Source of the DNA: Janthinobacterium lividum
GTDB taxonomy: Bacteria > Pseudomonadota > Gammaproteobacteria > Burkholderiales > Burkholderiaceae_D
Direction: 5' to 3'
NCBI RefSeq assembly: GCF_034424625.1
Contig: NZ_CP139976.1
Location: forward strand, 1,116,001-1,180,000
DNA length: 64,000 nucleotides
The notes under the pieces were generated by a model, which did not search any database, was not told the origin of the DNA, and was given only the letters and a program-made list of their open reading frames with translations. The number at the start of each line of letters is the position of its first letter. Positions within the stretch are counted from its first letter, which is position 1. A program made the position numbers and the translations under genes. Of this stretch, positions 62,395 to 64,000 are shown one piece after another.

Positions 62395-64000
62395 ATGGCA
62401 GAGAACCTGAACCAAACCATCACCGGCGGCGCCAGCGAGCGCAAGCAGGACAAGATCATCGAACTGCGCCCGACCCTGTTCATCGGCATCGGCGGCACGG
62501 GCATGCAGGTGCTGATGCGCGTGCGCCGGCGCATCCTCAACACCTTGTGGGGCGGCGCGGGCAACCGCACGCGCATCGAGGGGCTGGCCGACTTTCCCAT
62601 TGCGCAATTCATCCATTTCGACCTGGACAATGGCGCCGTGATCGAAAGCGGCGAGTCGCAGGCGAAGGACTTGCAGTTCGACCAGGTGAAGTTCACGGAC
62701 GACGACAAGGTGGTCGAATCGTTCGACATGGACAAGTACAGCCGCGATGAAGATTCCCTGGAGAAGTATCCGCACATCAAGGAATGGCTGCCGCTGACGC
62801 CGCAGCGCATCCGCGAACTGCGTTTCGACATGAGCAGCGGCGCGGGGCAGATCCGCGCCGTGTCGCGCCTGTATTTCTTCGACAAGTATGCCAAGATCCG
62901 CGACAAGATCCGTTTGAAACTGAAAGCCCTGAAAGCGGGCCTGTCGCACGAGCGCCAGCTGGCCGAACTGGGTTTGCGCATGGAAACGAACCGTTTCCGC
63001 ATCGTCATCGTCGGCTCCGTGGCGGGCGGCACGGGTTCCGGTTCCTTCCTGGACATGGGCTTGCTGGCGCGCTGGCTGGCGCGCAGCGAAGTGGGCGCGG
63101 CCGACGTCGAGCTGATGCTGTTCTTGCCGACCGGCTACACCAAGGCCAACAAGGACCGGGTCGAAGCCAACGGCTACGCGGCGCTGATGGAGCTGGAATC
63201 GGCCATGATGGGCAACAAGGGCTATGTGGGCCGCTGGGATGCGTATGACCGCCCGGAATTGACGCGCGAGCCGTACAGCGAGGTTTACCTGATCGATTCG
63301 GGCAACCTGGCCCAGCAGCACACCAAGGATGTCAGCGACGTCTACCATATGGTGGCCGATTCGCTGTTCGAGGATTTCGCCTCGGCCGACTTCGCGCGCG
63401 CCAAGCGTTCGATCGCCGTCAACCAGGCGCAGCACAAGAACTCGCTGTACAACGCGCCCGTGCCGCAAGACCGCTTCGGCGACATGCGCCTGTATTTTTC
63501 GAAGCGCTTTTCCTCGTTCGGCATGGCCGTGCTCGATACGCGCCAGGAAGCGGCGCGCGACGAGCGGGCCCACCGCTGGGCCGGCGCCATGCTGCAAGCG
63601 TTCTTTGGCGTGGGCGGCACGGATGCGGGCGCCAACCGCGCCACGGATACGCAGCGCGATAATTTCCTCGCCGCCAATATGTTCCTGAAGGGTACGCCGT
63701 TCAGCGATTTCCCCGAGTTTTCCGACAAGAGCATCGAACTGAAGCGCTCCAGAGGCGACTTCATCGATTTCCGCGTCGTCGACGAATTGCTGGAAGACCG
63801 CCATGGCCACTTGCTGGCCGGCGTGGAAAACCGCGTCAATACGCGCATCAACGATATCCGCACGGGCTTTGACCGCAGCGAATGGCCGGCGCAGGTGCGC
63901 GACGCCATGAAGCACCTGGAACGCGACGCCGTGCGCGACCAGGATTCCACGGCCGACACGACGGAAGACCGCATCAGCAAGCGCCGCCGCGAAGTGCTGG
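62395..64000 (+). CDS. Tubulin-like (Tubulin_2/FtsZ-like) protein, truncated by the window end
   Basis: At least 535 codons are open to the window edge. The N-terminal RPTLFIGIGGTGMQVLMRVRR matches the glycine-rich first nucleotide loop, and VGSVAGGTGSGSFLDMGLLA has the tubulin/FtsZ G-G-T-G-[ST]-G signature (about residues 207-213). It therefore likely binds GTP and may polymerise. Length and sequence differ from FtsZ and fit the family of large bacterial tubulin-like proteins. AAGGA precedes the ATG. Its role is unknown, and the C-terminus and following genes lie outside the window. Confidence 0.8.
   Translation, partial: MAENLNQTITGGASERKQDKIIELRPTLFIGIGGTGMQVLMRVRRRILNTLWGGAGNRTRIEGLADFPIAQFIHFDLDNGAVIESGESQAKDLQFDQVKFTDDDKVVESFDMDKYSRDEDSLEKYPHIKEWLPLTPQRIRELRFDMSSGAGQIRAVSRLYFFDKYAKIRDKIRLKLKALKAGLSHERQLAELGLRMETNRFRIVIVGSVAGGTGSGSFLDMGLLARWLARSEVGAADVELMLFLPTGYTKANKDRVEANGYAALMELESAMMGNKGYVGRWDAYDRPELTREPYSEVYLIDSGNLAQQHTKDVSDVYHMVADSLFEDFASADFARAKRSIAVNQAQHKNSLYNAPVPQDRFGDMRLYFSKRFSSFGMAVLDTRQEAARDERAHRWAGAMLQAFFGVGGTDAGANRATDTQRDNFLAANMFLKGTPFSDFPEFSDKSIELKRSRGDFIDFRVVDELLEDRHGHLLAGVENRVNTRINDIRTGFDRSEWPAQVRDAMKHLERDAVRDQDSTADTTEDRISKRRREVL

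Noticed and set aside
61873..63915. Open frame antisense to the tubulin-like gene
   Set aside because: Shadow of a gene with a clear GTP-binding signature; biased composition.

Overview
The window is about 64 kb of high-GC chromosome from a betaproteobacterium, most likely Oxalobacteraceae (Janthinobacterium/Massilia/Duganella-like). This rests on housekeeping gene orders (oxyR-ubiA, polA / DUF2782 / thrB / BPSS1780-type membrane protein, xseB-ispA-dxs, pilT-pilU beside yggS-proC) and on small families such as DUF3717 that are typical of Burkholderiales. It is an inference from protein resemblance; no rRNA or tRNA gene is present to confirm it.

Layout. 1-10.6 kb: valS, a porin, a PAS-GGDEF-EAL protein diverging from a Crp/Fnr-type regulator across a perfect 15-bp palindrome, then a hybrid histidine kinase and a REC-PAS regulator. 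10.6-15.3 kb: a TPP riboswitch followed by thiC-thiS-thiG-thiD-thiE. 15.3-18.4 kb: a REC-ANTAR regulator, class III alcohol dehydrogenase, a diverged 2 x 156-bp tandem repeat carrying hairpins and terminators, and a secreted coiled-coil protein. 18.4-31.1 kb: a GNAT enzyme, uvrD, thrB, polA, a dienelactone-hydrolase-like enzyme, a ZIP transporter and an ABC-F ATPase, with two REP-like palindromic elements. 31-39.8 kb: a sulfurtransferase, a DMT exporter, a Rieske oxygenase, xseB-ispA-dxs and a FUSC membrane protein. 40-41.6 kb: four small secreted six-cysteine peptides plus a membrane-anchored glutaredoxin. 41.6-48.3 kb: cobalamin adenosyltransferase, glcDEF and a second GGDEF-EAL protein. 48.4-58.8 kb: pilT-pilU-gpx, yggS-proC, an ECF sigma/anti-sigma/DUF3455 set, a yqjD-yqjE-yqjK-like set, ubiA, oxyR, DUF3717 and rfaE2. 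58.9-64 kb: an operon that ends, at the window edge, in a tubulin/FtsZ-like GTPase.

Most of the window is ordinary core metabolism. Two regions look like under-described systems. The first is the 40-41.6 kb cluster. Its four peptides share a mirror-symmetric cysteine pattern (C-x2/3-C-x6-C-x7/10-C-x6-C-x3-C), which predicts a helical hairpin stapled by three nested disulfides, and they flank a periplasm-facing CGYC glutaredoxin behind a near-consensus promoter. The second is the 58.9-64 kb operon, where a probable vWA-like membrane-anchored protein and another membrane protein are encoded with a tubulin-like protein. The tandem repeat at 17.17-17.49 kb, with a compensatory base-pair change, is a candidate pair of structured RNAs.

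No phage, insertion sequence, CRISPR array, rRNA or tRNA was recognised. Starts were chosen by eye from ribosome-binding sites, overlaps and family knowledge; no alignment or database search was run.
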